From NCBI RefSeq assembly GCF_023333585.1, contig NZ_JAIQZN010000017.1:26926-90925 (forward strand): 64,000 nt of DNA, given 5' to 3'. The position numbers and the translations under genes are program-made. The notes beneath the pieces were generated by a model. The model saw nothing but the letters and a program-made list of their open reading frames with translations. It searched no databases and was not told where the DNA came from. The DNA is from Argonema antarcticum A004/B2 (GTDB lineage Bacteria > Cyanobacteriota > Cyanobacteriia > Cyanobacteriales > Aerosakkonemataceae). Of this stretch, positions 24,841 to 33,168 are shown piece after piece. The first letter of the stretch is position 1; each line of letters begins with the position of its first letter.

Positions 24841-26208
24841 ATGTTTGCTTTGAAACAGTCATATCCCGAAATGTCAGTTCTGCACTCATCTGAAACGCAA
24901 GGGCTGAGTTTGGACTCAAGCCTCCAAGACTTGTCTCTCTATGATTTGAGTATAGAGATCGATCGCCCAGGCAGTGAAGTAGCACAGGCGTTAGAAGATA
25001 ACCAGCTGCTCCCTGGAGTTGTTTTGACAGACCTCGGTCAGTTTGCGGGAATGATTTCCAGACGGCGATTTTTAGAGTGTATGAGCCGCCCCTACGGACT
25101 AGAACTGTTTTTAAAGCGACCGATTAAGTGTTTATATGTATTGGCCCATACGGATATTTTAATTTTTCCAAGCGACACTTTAATTGTGATGGCAGCTAGG
25201 CGGTCTTTGCAGCGATCGCCGGAGTTACTTTACGAACCGATTGTCGTTGAAATTGAGCCGAGACTTTATAAATTGTTAGATGTCCATCAATTGCTGATCG
25301 CCCAGTCGCATATTCACGAACTGACAACAAGGCTACTGAAGGAACAAACCAAGTCTCAGATGATGCAAACTGAAAAGATGGCGAGTTTGGGACAGATGGT
25401 GGCTGGAGTCGCTCACGAAGTTATAAATCCAGTTAACTTTATTTCGGGAAATTTGGAATACCTATCGAATTACAGCCAAGACCTGATTAAATTAATTTCA
25501 GCTTACGAGCGAGAAATTCCCAAAGAATCGCCGCTAATTGCGGAAATTAAGGCAGAAATAGAATTTGATTTTTTACAAGAAGATATGCTGCAAATGATTG
25601 ACAGCATGAAAATGGGGACAGAGCGATTAGTCAAGATAGTTAATAGTCTGCGTAATTTCTCGCATATAGGAGAGAGTAATAAAAAAGCTGTCGATCTGCA
25701 TGAGTGCCTTGAAAGTACCTTGTTAATTCTACATAACCGCGTCAAACACAGCATTGAAGTGGTGAAAAAATATGGCCAACTGCCACCAGTACCCTGTTAC
25801 TCAGGTCAGGTGAGTCAGGTATTTATGAATATTATTAGTAATGCGATCGATGCACTGATGGATAAGAAAGAATCGGACGCAGAACCTACGTATGGATGGA
25901 AACCGCAAATAGAAATTGCTACTGAAGTGATCGAAGTTGATAATTCTACATGGGCAGCAGTTCGCATTGCTGATAACGGGTCTGGTATTCCGCTGGAAAT
26001 TCAGGGGCGGATTTTTGAAACTTTCTTTACTACTAAGCCTGTTGGGAAGGGAACGGGACTGGGGTTGGCGATCAGTCATCAAATCGTGACAGAAAAGCAC
26101 CGGGGTAAATTAAATTTGCGATCGCGATCGCAAAGTGACGCGGATGCGCTAGGAGAATCCCAACTGGCTACTGGAACAGAATTTGAGATCCTGCTGCCCC
26201 TGGGTTGA
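24841..26208 (+). CDS. Histidine kinase with the shared N-terminal sensor
   Basis: The 455-residue soluble kinase has the same N-terminal domain as the GGDEF gene upstream (RRRFLECMSRPYGLELFLKR). A HisKA region follows with the phospho-acceptor His in GVAHEVINPVNF, then an HATPase_c domain with N-box NIISNAIDALMD, G1 IADNGSGIP, F-box IFETFFTTK and G2 GKGTGLGLAI. All catalytic boxes are intact. I choose ATG 24841 because its product begins MFALKQ, parallel to MFVAKQ of the GGDEF paralogue. A TTG at 24826, 5 nt behind AAAGGA, is an alternative. No response regulator is encoded nearby, so its partner is elsewhere. Confidence 0.9.
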   Translation: MFALKQSYPEMSVLHSSETQGLSLDSSLQDLSLYDLSIEIDRPGSEVAQALEDNQLLPGVVLTDLGQFAGMISRRRFLECMSRPYGLELFLKRPIKCLYVLAHTDILIFPSDTLIVMAARRSLQRSPELLYEPIVVEIEPRLYKLLDVHQLLIAQSHIHELTTRLLKEQTKSQMMQTEKMASLGQMVAGVAHEVINPVNFISGNLEYLSNYSQDLIKLISAYEREIPKESPLIAEIKAEIEFDFLQEDMLQMIDSMKMGTERLVKIVNSLRNFSHIGESNKKAVDLHECLESTLLILHNRVKHSIEVVKKYGQLPPVPCYSGQVSQVFMNIISNAIDALMDKKESDAEPTYGWKPQIEIATEVIEVDNSTWAAVRIADNGSGIPLEIQGRIFETFFTTKPVGKGTGLGLAISHQIVTEKHRGKLNLRSRSQSDADALGESQLATGTEFEILLPLG

Positions 26209-26331
26209 GGTATTGGCTGGGTAGCTGGGCATTGCACCTACTATTTTTTATTCTTTGGATTGAAACCAAAACTTGTGGAAATGGTAGGCTATTTTAGAAG
26301 CTGATTCCATCTTCCTGCATAGTTATACCTC

Positions 26332-27756
26332 GTGCCAAACAACAAAATTGTCTCTCCCCCGCACTTGTCCGAAGGCAGCGATCGAGACCTCACTATAGAA
26401 TCAACCCTCCGAGAACTGCGACTGTACAGTTTTCAAGTTCCAAGCGACTGCCTGGGTATAGAAGTTGCCCGCGTTTTTGAGAAATATCCCCGACTGCCTG
26501 GAGCTATCCTGGTCGATAATGGTAAATTTGCCGGGATGCTCTCGCGGCTGAGGTTGTTGGAATACCTGATCCGTCCTCACAGACTTGAACTATTTTTGCA
26601 CAAACCGCTGCACATTCTCTACACCTATGCTCGCACTGACGTTTTAGTTCTGCCGGATAGTATGCCGATTTTGGCGGCAGCTCAGCACGCACTGCGGCGA
26701 TCGCCCGAACTTTTGGGAGAACCCGTTGTAGTCAAAACAGAACCGAACATCTATCAAATGTTAGATATTCATGAATTACATATCGCCTACTGGCAAATTC
26801 GAGGCATAGAAACTCAGGTACGGTACGAACGCGCCCAAGCCCAAATGATTCAAAGTGAGAAAATGGCTAGTTTGGGGCGTTTAGTGGATGGGGTTGCACA
26901 CGAAATTTTAGACCCAGTGGGTTTTATTTGGGGAAACTTAACTCATGTATCGATGTACACCGACAGCTTGATGGAGATCGTTTCTGCTTACGAAAACCAC
27001 CTGCCCCAGATACCAAACGATATCGCCGAACTAAAAGAAGATATTGAATTTGATTTTTTACGACAAGACTTGCCGCGTGCGATCGAGAGTATCAAAACCG
27101 GAGCGGAACGGTTAAAAAAATTAGTCATAAGTCTGCAAAACTTCTGCCATATTGATGAAGTTTATCCGAAGCCAGCGGATTTGCACGGTTTGCTAGATAG
27201 TATAGTGCTACTGCTCAAAAGCCGTCTGACAAGTGAAATCGAAATAGTTAAAGACTACGGTAATTTACCTCCTGTACCTTGTTTTGCGGGGCAATTAAAT
27301 CAGGTATTTATGAATATTCTGATTAATGCTGTTCATTCCTTGCTCAACGAAGCAGTTCACCAAAAATTTGCGATGGAATTTCAAGGCAAAATTCGACAGC
27401 ATCCTGGCCGCAAACCTCGGATTGAAATCACAACTAAAGTTTGTTCTCTGGAACCTGTGGCCAATACAAATGAACCATTACCTCGCTGGGTTTCAATTAA
27501 AATTGCCGACAATGGGCCGGGTTTATCTGAGAACGCGCAAAAGCAGATTCTGGAATCTTTCTCCATCGAAAGACGTACTGAAAAAGAAACAAGTTTGGCA
27601 CTTAGTTATCGAATTGTGACGGCAAAGCATGGGGGACAATTTGTGATGCGATCGCGCAGTGTCTCTCTAGGTGTTGGCGATAGCCTGTCGTCAGACATAG
27701 AAGAATCCGACGTTGAAAGCGGCACAGAATTTGAAATTATGTTGCCTTTAGTCTAG
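26332..27756 (+). CDS. Histidine kinase-like protein with degenerate G2 box
   Basis: The 474-residue paralogue of the preceding kinase starts with GTG at 26332. The N-terminal sensor domain is diverged (LRLLEYLIRPHRLELFLHKPL). The acceptor His is kept in GVAHEILDPVGF, the N-box Asn in NILINAVHSLLN and the G1 box in IADNGPGLS. The F-box is altered (ILESFSIER), and the G2 box reads TEKETSLALSYRI instead of GKGTGLGLAI, with the key glycines lost. ATP-lid function is therefore doubtful. It may be a pseudokinase that receives phosphate from, or dimerises with, its neighbour. Confidence 0.87.
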   Translation: MPNNKIVSPPHLSEGSDRDLTIESTLRELRLYSFQVPSDCLGIEVARVFEKYPRLPGAILVDNGKFAGMLSRLRLLEYLIRPHRLELFLHKPLHILYTYARTDVLVLPDSMPILAAAQHALRRSPELLGEPVVVKTEPNIYQMLDIHELHIAYWQIRGIETQVRYERAQAQMIQSEKMASLGRLVDGVAHEILDPVGFIWGNLTHVSMYTDSLMEIVSAYENHLPQIPNDIAELKEDIEFDFLRQDLPRAIESIKTGAERLKKLVISLQNFCHIDEVYPKPADLHGLLDSIVLLLKSRLTSEIEIVKDYGNLPPVPCFAGQLNQVFMNILINAVHSLLNEAVHQKFAMEFQGKIRQHPGRKPRIEITTKVCSLEPVANTNEPLPRWVSIKIADNGPGLSENAQKQILESFSIERRTEKETSLALSYRIVTAKHGGQFVMRSRSVSLGVGDSLSSDIEESDVESGTEFEIMLPLV

Positions 27757-27953
27757 CGCGATCGCACTTGGACACGGCATAATTAAAATTTTGGAATTTT
27801 TAAGTCAAGTTTGATGAAATTCTTGTGGGGTGGGCGTCCCGCCCGCCCAAAAAATACAATTTAGATGCGGAACAGCTTAAATCTTTTAATGAGATGATTG
27901 TCGAAGCTTTTGGTTGCGATCGTATTTGGATGGGCCAAAGTTGCCACTTGACA

Positions 27954-27978
27954 AATATTGTTAAATTTTGCCAATATT
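27954..27978. promoter_or_regulatory. Candidate ParD operator over the TA promoter
   Basis: AATATTG at 27954-27960 and CAATATT at 27972-27978 form a 7-bp inverted repeat with 11-bp spacing, starting just behind a TTGACA (27948-27953) and 27 bp before the antitoxin start. ParD-type antitoxins repress their own promoters through such palindromes. Confidence 0.45.
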
Positions 27979-28004
27979 AAATATGAGTCGATCGGAAATC
28001 ACCT

Positions 28005-28307
28005 ATGACTACATTAAACATCACTCTGCCAGATACGATGAAAGACTTCATTCAAGAGCAGATACAAGAAGGAGGTTATAGTACCACGAGTGAATATCTT
28101 CGGCATTTAATTCATGAAGAACAGAAGCGTGTAGCCCAAGCAAAACTCGATGCTATGCTGCTTGAAGGTCTCAATAGTGGTGAATCTATTGAAATAAATG
28201 ACGAATGGTGGGAACAAATGAAAACTGAGCTTGTTGATAAGTTCAATAAGCGGAATGGACATGACTATAAAAATTATTGTCAAACCGAAAGCAACTCTCG
28301 ACCTTAA
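28005..28307 (+). CDS. ParD-like antitoxin
   Basis: The 100-residue protein starts with the ribbon-helix-helix motif of the ParD/CopG family (MTTLNITLPDTMKDFIQEQI, then GGYSTTSEYLRHLI). The C-terminal half (EEQKRVAQAKLDAMLLEGL...) should wrap the toxin. The reading frame extends 47-53 bp into the toxin gene, which fits translational coupling. It likely represses its own promoter and neutralises the ParE-like toxin. The last 15 residues, beyond the usual end of ParD near residue 80-85, arise from this overlap and may be unimportant. Confidence 0.9.
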   Translation: MTTLNITLPDTMKDFIQEQIQEGGYSTTSEYLRHLIHEEQKRVAQAKLDAMLLEGLNSGESIEINDEWWEQMKTELVDKFNKRNGHDYKNYCQTESNSRP

Positions 28308-28572
28308 AAATGCTTTTGATTACATTGCTGAAGATAACTTCGACATAGCATTGAGGTTTTTTGACTCGGCAAGACAGACTTTTGCTCAGTTATCTCTGAT
28401 GCCTGGAATGGGCAAAATATACAAGACAGAGCTAAGAAAATGGCCAATTAAAGACTTTAAGAAATACTTCATTTTTTACAGAGCGAATGATGAATTTATA
28501 GAAGTTGTTAGAGTAATCCATTCAGCCCAAGATATTGAAGCGATTCTAGAAGAAAATGACAACCCTGCCTGA
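28261..28572 (+). CDS. ParE/RelE-superfamily toxin
   Basis: The product of about 103 residues begins MTIKIIVKPKATLDLKNAFD and contains LRKWPIKDFKKYFIFYRAND, the pattern of ParE toxins, with the C-terminal VVRVIHSAQDIEAIL. ParE proteins poison DNA gyrase; RelE relatives cut mRNA, and the sequence context here favours ParE. An ATG at 28255 (MDM...) is equally possible. The gene overlaps parD by about 47 bp. It may stabilise the region or act in abortive defence. Confidence 0.88.
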   Translation: MTIKIIVKPKATLDLKNAFDYIAEDNFDIALRFFDSARQTFAQLSLMPGMGKIYKTELRKWPIKDFKKYFIFYRANDEFIEVVRVIHSAQDIEAILEENDNPA

Positions 28573-28735
28573 AGGCTTTACCGAGTCTGCTTTTCAAGGC
28601 AAATAGTTCTATTGTTGTCTACACGAAAGTTGATTGGGACGGTTCAAGCGACGATTCGCTAACAAATTGCGACAAACCCAATGTACTGATTGCGGATATA
28701 ATTCTATATAATTCTACTTAAGCAAGATCTGAGTT

Positions 28736-29299
28736 TCAAATTTCCAACAAACCGGGCGGGGGTGTGATTTCAATTTTCCCATTTTCAAGATTTACCACAG
28801 GTACGATCGCTTTCACAAACGGAATCAAAATTTGTTTTTCTTTGGTGTTTTCTCCTGGTTTATTTGTAGTAGATGAATGAGGATTAACTATTAATAAATC
28901 ATTACCTGCGGAAGCAACATCTACAACGATACCAATAGATTCGCCAGTCAATTGATTAAATACTTCCAAACCAATTAAGTCTATGACGTGAAATTCGTCT
29001 TCTTCTAGGTGTGGACGATCGCTTTCGGGAACCATTAGCTTGCCACCTTGCAACGCCTCTGCTTGGGTGCGATCGTTCACTCCCGCCAATTTTATCACAT
29101 ATATCCCCTTGTGAGGAATATAGCGACCCGACAATAATTCGATCGGTTGCGGTTCAGTCTGGCCCGATCGCAATAGCCAACGCTTCCCAGGTTTCTCAAA
29201 CCGTTCTGGAAAGTCCGAGTCGGGATAGACTCGCACCTCTCCATTTAGACCTTGCGCCGAGACAATTTCGCCTATTTCTAGCCACTCAGAATTATTCAT
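28736..29299 (-). CDS. rimM: Ribosome maturation factor RimM
   Basis: RimM assists 30S subunit assembly by binding ribosomal protein S19 and the 16S rRNA head. The 187-residue protein has the N-terminal RimM domain ([22 protein letters not shown]) and a C-terminal PRC barrel ([39 protein letters not shown]). The length is normal. Its ATG overlaps the stop of the upstream TOPRIM-like gene by 4 bp (ATGA), so in this genome it is the last gene of an operon behind two conflict-type genes and avtA. Confidence 0.95.
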   Translation of the reverse strand: MNNSEWLEIGEIVSAQGLNGEVRVYPDSDFPERFEKPGKRWLLRSGQTEPQPIELLSGRYIPHKGIYVIKLAGVNDRTQAEALQGGKLMVPESDRPHLEEDEFHVIDLIGLEVFNQLTGESIGIVVDVASAGNDLLIVNPHSSTTNKPGENTKEKQILIPFVKAIVPVVNLENGKIEITPPPGLLEI

Positions 29300-30048
29300 G
29301 GGATATCCTCCAACTGGGGTTTCGTTATTTCACTCAATATTCCATCAAGAAGCTGATATTTATCAGTCGGAGATTCACCCAAGCACTTTGAACACCATGC
29401 AAATAAAGTTCTAAGTGATGCACAAGTATCGGGACGGGACAAAACATATTCAATATCTAGACTATCAAGAATTTTACCACCATCTTCGCGCTCGTTGAAA
29501 CCACGATATATCTGTTTGATATCGCCTTTGGGATGTCGGATAGTTTCTACATCCCCCGGATAATCTGTTAAAGATGTTCCTAACACTGTATTGATTGCTT
29601 CAGCATGAGCAAAATAGTAGGCTTCTAGCATATTAACTAAGAAGTGTACAGAGGCACGATGTTTTTGGTTTTTCAGAATGGTGTTTAACGCATCTTTGTA
29701 GCGCTCAAAAATTTGTTGTGCTTGAGCCGCGCGATCGTACTCAAGATCGTCCAACAGCACTACATAGCTACATGGCTTTTTAAGATAATCTCTGGCCGGA
29801 TATCCAATTCTTTCAGCATCTTTGTTAGGGATGGTTTGACCGCTTCCAACCATCGTTATTTTTCGCTTATTTGAAGTTATCGATGTTAACTGTTCTACCT
29901 TGCGAATGACTTCAAAATAACAAATCCCCGACTCCATAAGCGACCTGAATAACTTTGGTATATGGTCGCGTTCGCCTTGGCCTGTAACTATCAATCCAAA
30001 ATAGAAAAAATAGCATGACTGCTGGCTGCTGGCATCGTGACTGTTCAT
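29296..30048 (-). CDS. TOPRIM-like (DUF4276-type) partner of the AAA ATPase
   Basis: The 250-residue protein shows a TOPRIM-like arrangement: [17 protein letters not shown] (conserved Glu after a beta strand), [11 protein letters not shown] (acidic DDxE) and [13 protein letters not shown], resembling the Glu-rich third motif of DUF4276 proteins. TOPRIM partners of OLD-type ATPases act as nucleases, for example in OLD, PARIS and related anti-phage systems. Here the N-terminal strand is less standard (IVTGQGERD rather than IVEGxTE), so activity is uncertain. It overlaps the ATPase gene and rimM by 4 bp each. The exact family is unproven. Confidence 0.65.
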   Translation of the reverse strand: MNSHDASSQQSCYFFYFGLIVTGQGERDHIPKLFRSLMESGICYFEVIRKVEQLTSITSNKRKITMVGSGQTIPNKDAERIGYPARDYLKKPCSYVVLLDDLEYDRAAQAQQIFERYKDALNTILKNQKHRASVHFLVNMLEAYYFAHAEAINTVLGTSLTDYPGDVETIRHPKGDIKQIYRGFNEREDGGKILDSLDIEYVLSRPDTCASLRTLFAWCSKCLGESPTDKYQLLDGILSEITKPQLEDIP

Positions 30049-31238
30049 TCACTTTGCACCCCGGATGGAGACTTACTCTGAGGTGCAATCATCTCAGCCA
30101 TGTAGAGCGAACCAGTGGCATATTCTTCCAGTAAATCTTGGATATTTTCCATTTCGCTAACCCGTTTCATCTCTGTTTTCCCAAGTTCATCAACTGTCGC
30201 AGCCCATATATTTTTTGTATCGAACTGACTAATTAATACAGGAGAGTGAGTGGCAATAAAGACCTGCTTGTTCCATTTTTCAGTAGCGAGTTTTGCTGCT
30301 TTGGCAAAAACCGCCAAAGCCCAAGGATGAAGAGATATTTCAGGTTCATCAAACAAGATTAGGGAATCGCGGTTTGCTCCCTCAGCAAATAAAGCTGTCA
30401 GATGAATTAGCATCTGAAGATGACCATCAGATACTCCTGATGCTAGGATTGGTTGGTGGCGTCCTTTATCTAAGAAGCTACCGTAGACTGTAGTTGGCCC
30501 TGTCGTTTCGATAAGAATATCGTTAAAGGACGGAAAGCTTTCTTTCATAAAATGAACAATCGTGTCATAGCGATCGTCAACCATCCGCCTACTCTGTAGA
30601 TTCCTCAAAACTGACCATAAATTTTGGCACCTTTCCCATAACCAAGTTTGATAGCTAGAGTCTGAGCCTTTATTTTTGATGCGGAACAAGTCAGCTGACC
30701 GTGAGTGATATCTATGCACGAAGTGAAGTAATTTGTCGAACTCAGAAGCCTCAAAAGCTTTTTCTTCAAAATATACATATCTACTTAATGCAAGTTTTTC
30801 TGGCTCTCTAAGTTCAACGATCGCTTGTTGCCTTAACCCAAAGTTATAAAAACCAACTTTGTCACTTCCCAGCTTTCTGTCTATCAGGCAAATATTGCTA
30901 GATTTTGAGTACAATTTTTCCCCGACAAAAGGTTCTATTCTTCCCGAAGAATATCCAAATACAACTTCGTATTCGACTGCATCAGTATGGATAGTAATAG
31001 ATATATTCGCACCTTCATCTGCTCCATCCCAAAGAGCGCCAATCCCGTGGCTTCTCTCAGAGGAAGCTGTCTCAACACCATTTATGGCACAGTCTCGAAC
31101 AAACCATATTGTATCCAGAAAGGTTGATTTTCCAGAGCCGTTAGGCCCGAAGAGAATGTTGAGAGAATCTGTTGCAATGTCTACATCCGCCAGAGAACGG
31201 AAATTCTTGATTTGCAAACGAGTTAATTGATTTGACAT
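30045..31238 (-). CDS. OLD/AAA_21-type ATPase
   Basis: The product of 397 residues has Walker A FGPNGSGKST near residue 30, the ABC-like signature region ASGVSDGHLQ, Walker B LILFDEPEISLHP and the H-motif ATHSPVLIS. This is the layout of SMC/RecF-like ATPases of the AAA_15/AAA_21 group that drive overcoming-lysogenization and PARIS-type defence. I start at ATG 31238 (MSNQLTRLQIKNFRSL). In-frame codons upstream reach 31367 but run into avtA and lack family similarity. It forms a coupled pair with the TOPRIM-like gene. The ATPase probably senses or holds the nuclease partner. Confidence 0.88.
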   Translation of the reverse strand: MSNQLTRLQIKNFRSLADVDIATDSLNILFGPNGSGKSTFLDTIWFVRDCAINGVETASSERSHGIGALWDGADEGANISITIHTDAVEYEVVFGYSSGRIEPFVGEKLYSKSSNICLIDRKLGSDKVGFYNFGLRQQAIVELREPEKLALSRYVYFEEKAFEASEFDKLLHFVHRYHSRSADLFRIKNKGSDSSYQTWLWERCQNLWSVLRNLQSRRMVDDRYDTIVHFMKESFPSFNDILIETTGPTTVYGSFLDKGRHQPILASGVSDGHLQMLIHLTALFAEGANRDSLILFDEPEISLHPWALAVFAKAAKLATEKWNKQVFIATHSPVLISQFDTKNIWAATVDELGKTEMKRVSEMENIQDLLEEYATGSLYMAEMIAPQSKSPSGVQSE

Positions 31239-31264
31239 AGCTGCGGCTGTAATTCTTATTTCTA

Positions 31265-32542
31265 TTAAGCACTGACAACTGAATAAACTTCTTGCACTAC
31301 CTTCGCCAAACGCTGCATCCCAACAACAATTTCCTCGTCGGTGGCGGTGAGACTGATGCGGATACACTCATTTTTGTGCGACCAATCTTCGCGCAGACCG
31401 GGGAAGAAAGAACTACCAGGTACAACAATTACACCCACTTTCTTTAATTCCTGATATAGTTCCCAGTCAGTTATCGGTAAATCCTGCAACCACAACCAGG
31501 CAAAAATCGCTCCTTCACCGCGATGGAGGAACCAGGGCAAATCTTTGGGCATCGCCTCTTCAATGGTGCTTTCTACTACATCAAACTTTTTCTGGTAGTA
31601 GGGACGAATTACTTGGGTTGCAATGTCGGCTAGTCTACCGCTGGCGATCGCACGAGTGGCGATCGCTTGTCCATACCGAGATGAATGGATACACATATTC
31701 GTCTGGAATGACTCCAGCACCTGAATTACCTGTTCATCTCCGATCGCAATTCCAATCCGTTCTCCCGGTAAGCCAGCCTTGGATAAGCTCATGCAGTGGA
31801 CAACATTATGCCCAAATATTGGCGTCATTTCCGTAAAATTCAACGCCGGGAAGGGCAGCCCATACGCAGAATCAATTAATACCGGCACATTGTAAGGCGC
31901 AGCCAAAGCCTCTATTTTGCGTACTTCATCATCGGTGAGGACATTTCCCGTAGGATTGCAGGGACGGGAGAATAAAACGCAACCAGTACTTTCATTAATT
32001 TCGAGTTGGCTGAAATCAGGGCGGTATTTGAAACGATGGCTAGGCTCATCAATATCCAATTTAGGTTTGTAGGCTAATAACGCCTCCGGTACTAAAGTCA
32101 CCCCGCCATAACCCGTGTAATCTGGACTTAAGGGCAGAACGATTTGCTTTAATTCGCCACTTGTGGTATATCCGCCAAAGGCATTAGCAGCGTAGAAATA
32201 GAGACTTTGACTGCCTGGGGTAATCAGAATGTTGCGATTTGTGAGATTCAACCCATAGCGGCGATTAAAGTCGGTGACTACTGCATCAATTAATGGTTCA
32301 TAACCCTGAGAATCACCGTAGCGACAAACTACTTTACCATAATCTGGACTATCGAGCAATTCTTTGGTGTAATCCCGCCACATCTGCTCAACTTCCGGCA
32401 AAATCACCGGATTTCCAGGACTTAAGTTAATAAATTCCTGCCCTTTGCCAGCTTGCAAAGTTTCTTTAATATCTTTCATAATCGCCCGCACGCCAGTTAA
32501 GCGGGACATTTGATTTCCAAATTGAGTTAGGGCAGGGTTCAT
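31265..32542 (-). CDS. avtA: Valine--pyruvate aminotransferase
   Basis: This PLP enzyme of fold type I transfers the amino group between valine/alanine and pyruvate/2-oxoisovalerate. The 425-residue protein has the cofactor region SRPCNPTGNVL, the Asp/Tyr pair DSAYGLPFP and the Schiff-base Lys in SLSKAGLPGERIGI. The C-terminal Arg motif is ECIRISLT. The N-terminus NLSPGNPVILPEVEQMW is typical of AvtA rather than of aspartate aminotransferases. It is the first gene of a same-strand block leading into the AAA ATPase 26 bp downstream. Confidence 0.92.
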   Translation of the reverse strand: MNPALTQFGNQMSRLTGVRAIMKDIKETLQAGKGQEFINLSPGNPVILPEVEQMWRDYTKELLDSPDYGKVVCRYGDSQGYEPLIDAVVTDFNRRYGLNLTNRNILITPGSQSLYFYAANAFGGYTTSGELKQIVLPLSPDYTGYGGVTLVPEALLAYKPKLDIDEPSHRFKYRPDFSQLEINESTGCVLFSRPCNPTGNVLTDDEVRKIEALAAPYNVPVLIDSAYGLPFPALNFTEMTPIFGHNVVHCMSLSKAGLPGERIGIAIGDEQVIQVLESFQTNMCIHSSRYGQAIATRAIASGRLADIATQVIRPYYQKKFDVVESTIEEAMPKDLPWFLHRGEGAIFAWLWLQDLPITDWELYQELKKVGVIVVPGSSFFPGLREDWSHKNECIRISLTATDEEIVVGMQRLAKVVQEVYSVVSA

Positions 32543-32545
32543 AGG

Positions 32546-32637
32546 AGTGGGAGAGTGGGGGAATGGGAGAGTGGGAGAGTGGGAGAGTGGGAGAGTGGGG
32601 GAATGGGAGAGTGGGGGAGTGGGAGAGTGGGGGAGGG
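32546..32637. repeat. GGGAGAGT/GGGGGAGT tandem repeat
   Basis: About eleven 8-bp units with variants (GGGAGAGT, GGGGGAAT) lie directly upstream of avtA. The remaining 32638-33168 holds repeats of ACAGATAAAC type at 32886-32930 and the glgP promoter region, and no gene. Confidence 0.85.
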
Positions 32638-33168
32638 ACTTGCTAGTGTGTTTCCCAAGTACATATAAACGATGCTAATCGATTAGGTTGCTAAATTGCA
32701 TAAGTTTTGGCAATTACGATTTTCCTTATTGTCCCTTCTGCCTCTCCTGTTTGAGAAAAACTTGACAAACTGAGAGGATTTTTGAGAAAGTGCTTTATAA
32801 AATTTGATATTGTGTCCGGTTACATCGGTAGTGTAAGAGCGATCCTGGAAATTGTCTGTTGCGATCGGGGGTTAGATTTTTACCACAGATGAAGACAGAT
32901 AAACACAGATAAACACAGATAAAAGAGCGATTTTTTAGGCAATCGATGCTACGGGAAATGAGATGATTCAGAATCATACCCTAAAAAGTGCAAAAAAACA
33001 CATTACTCAGTTTTAAAATCTGATAATGCTATATTTCAACAAGATGCGCGAAACATACAACTAAGGAATAAGTTAATCGAGTCGATCAGATTGTTGAAGA
33101 GCTTTGAAGATGAGGCGACTCGATCGCATTTTGTTTGGCTAGCACAAGAAACAACAGAATCCGAAACT

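Noticed and set aside
32880..32935. Repeated ACAGATAAAC units considered as a CRISPR-like array.
   Set aside because: Units are about 10 bp with no spacers; a similar tract occurs at 43340-43385, so it is a simple repeat.
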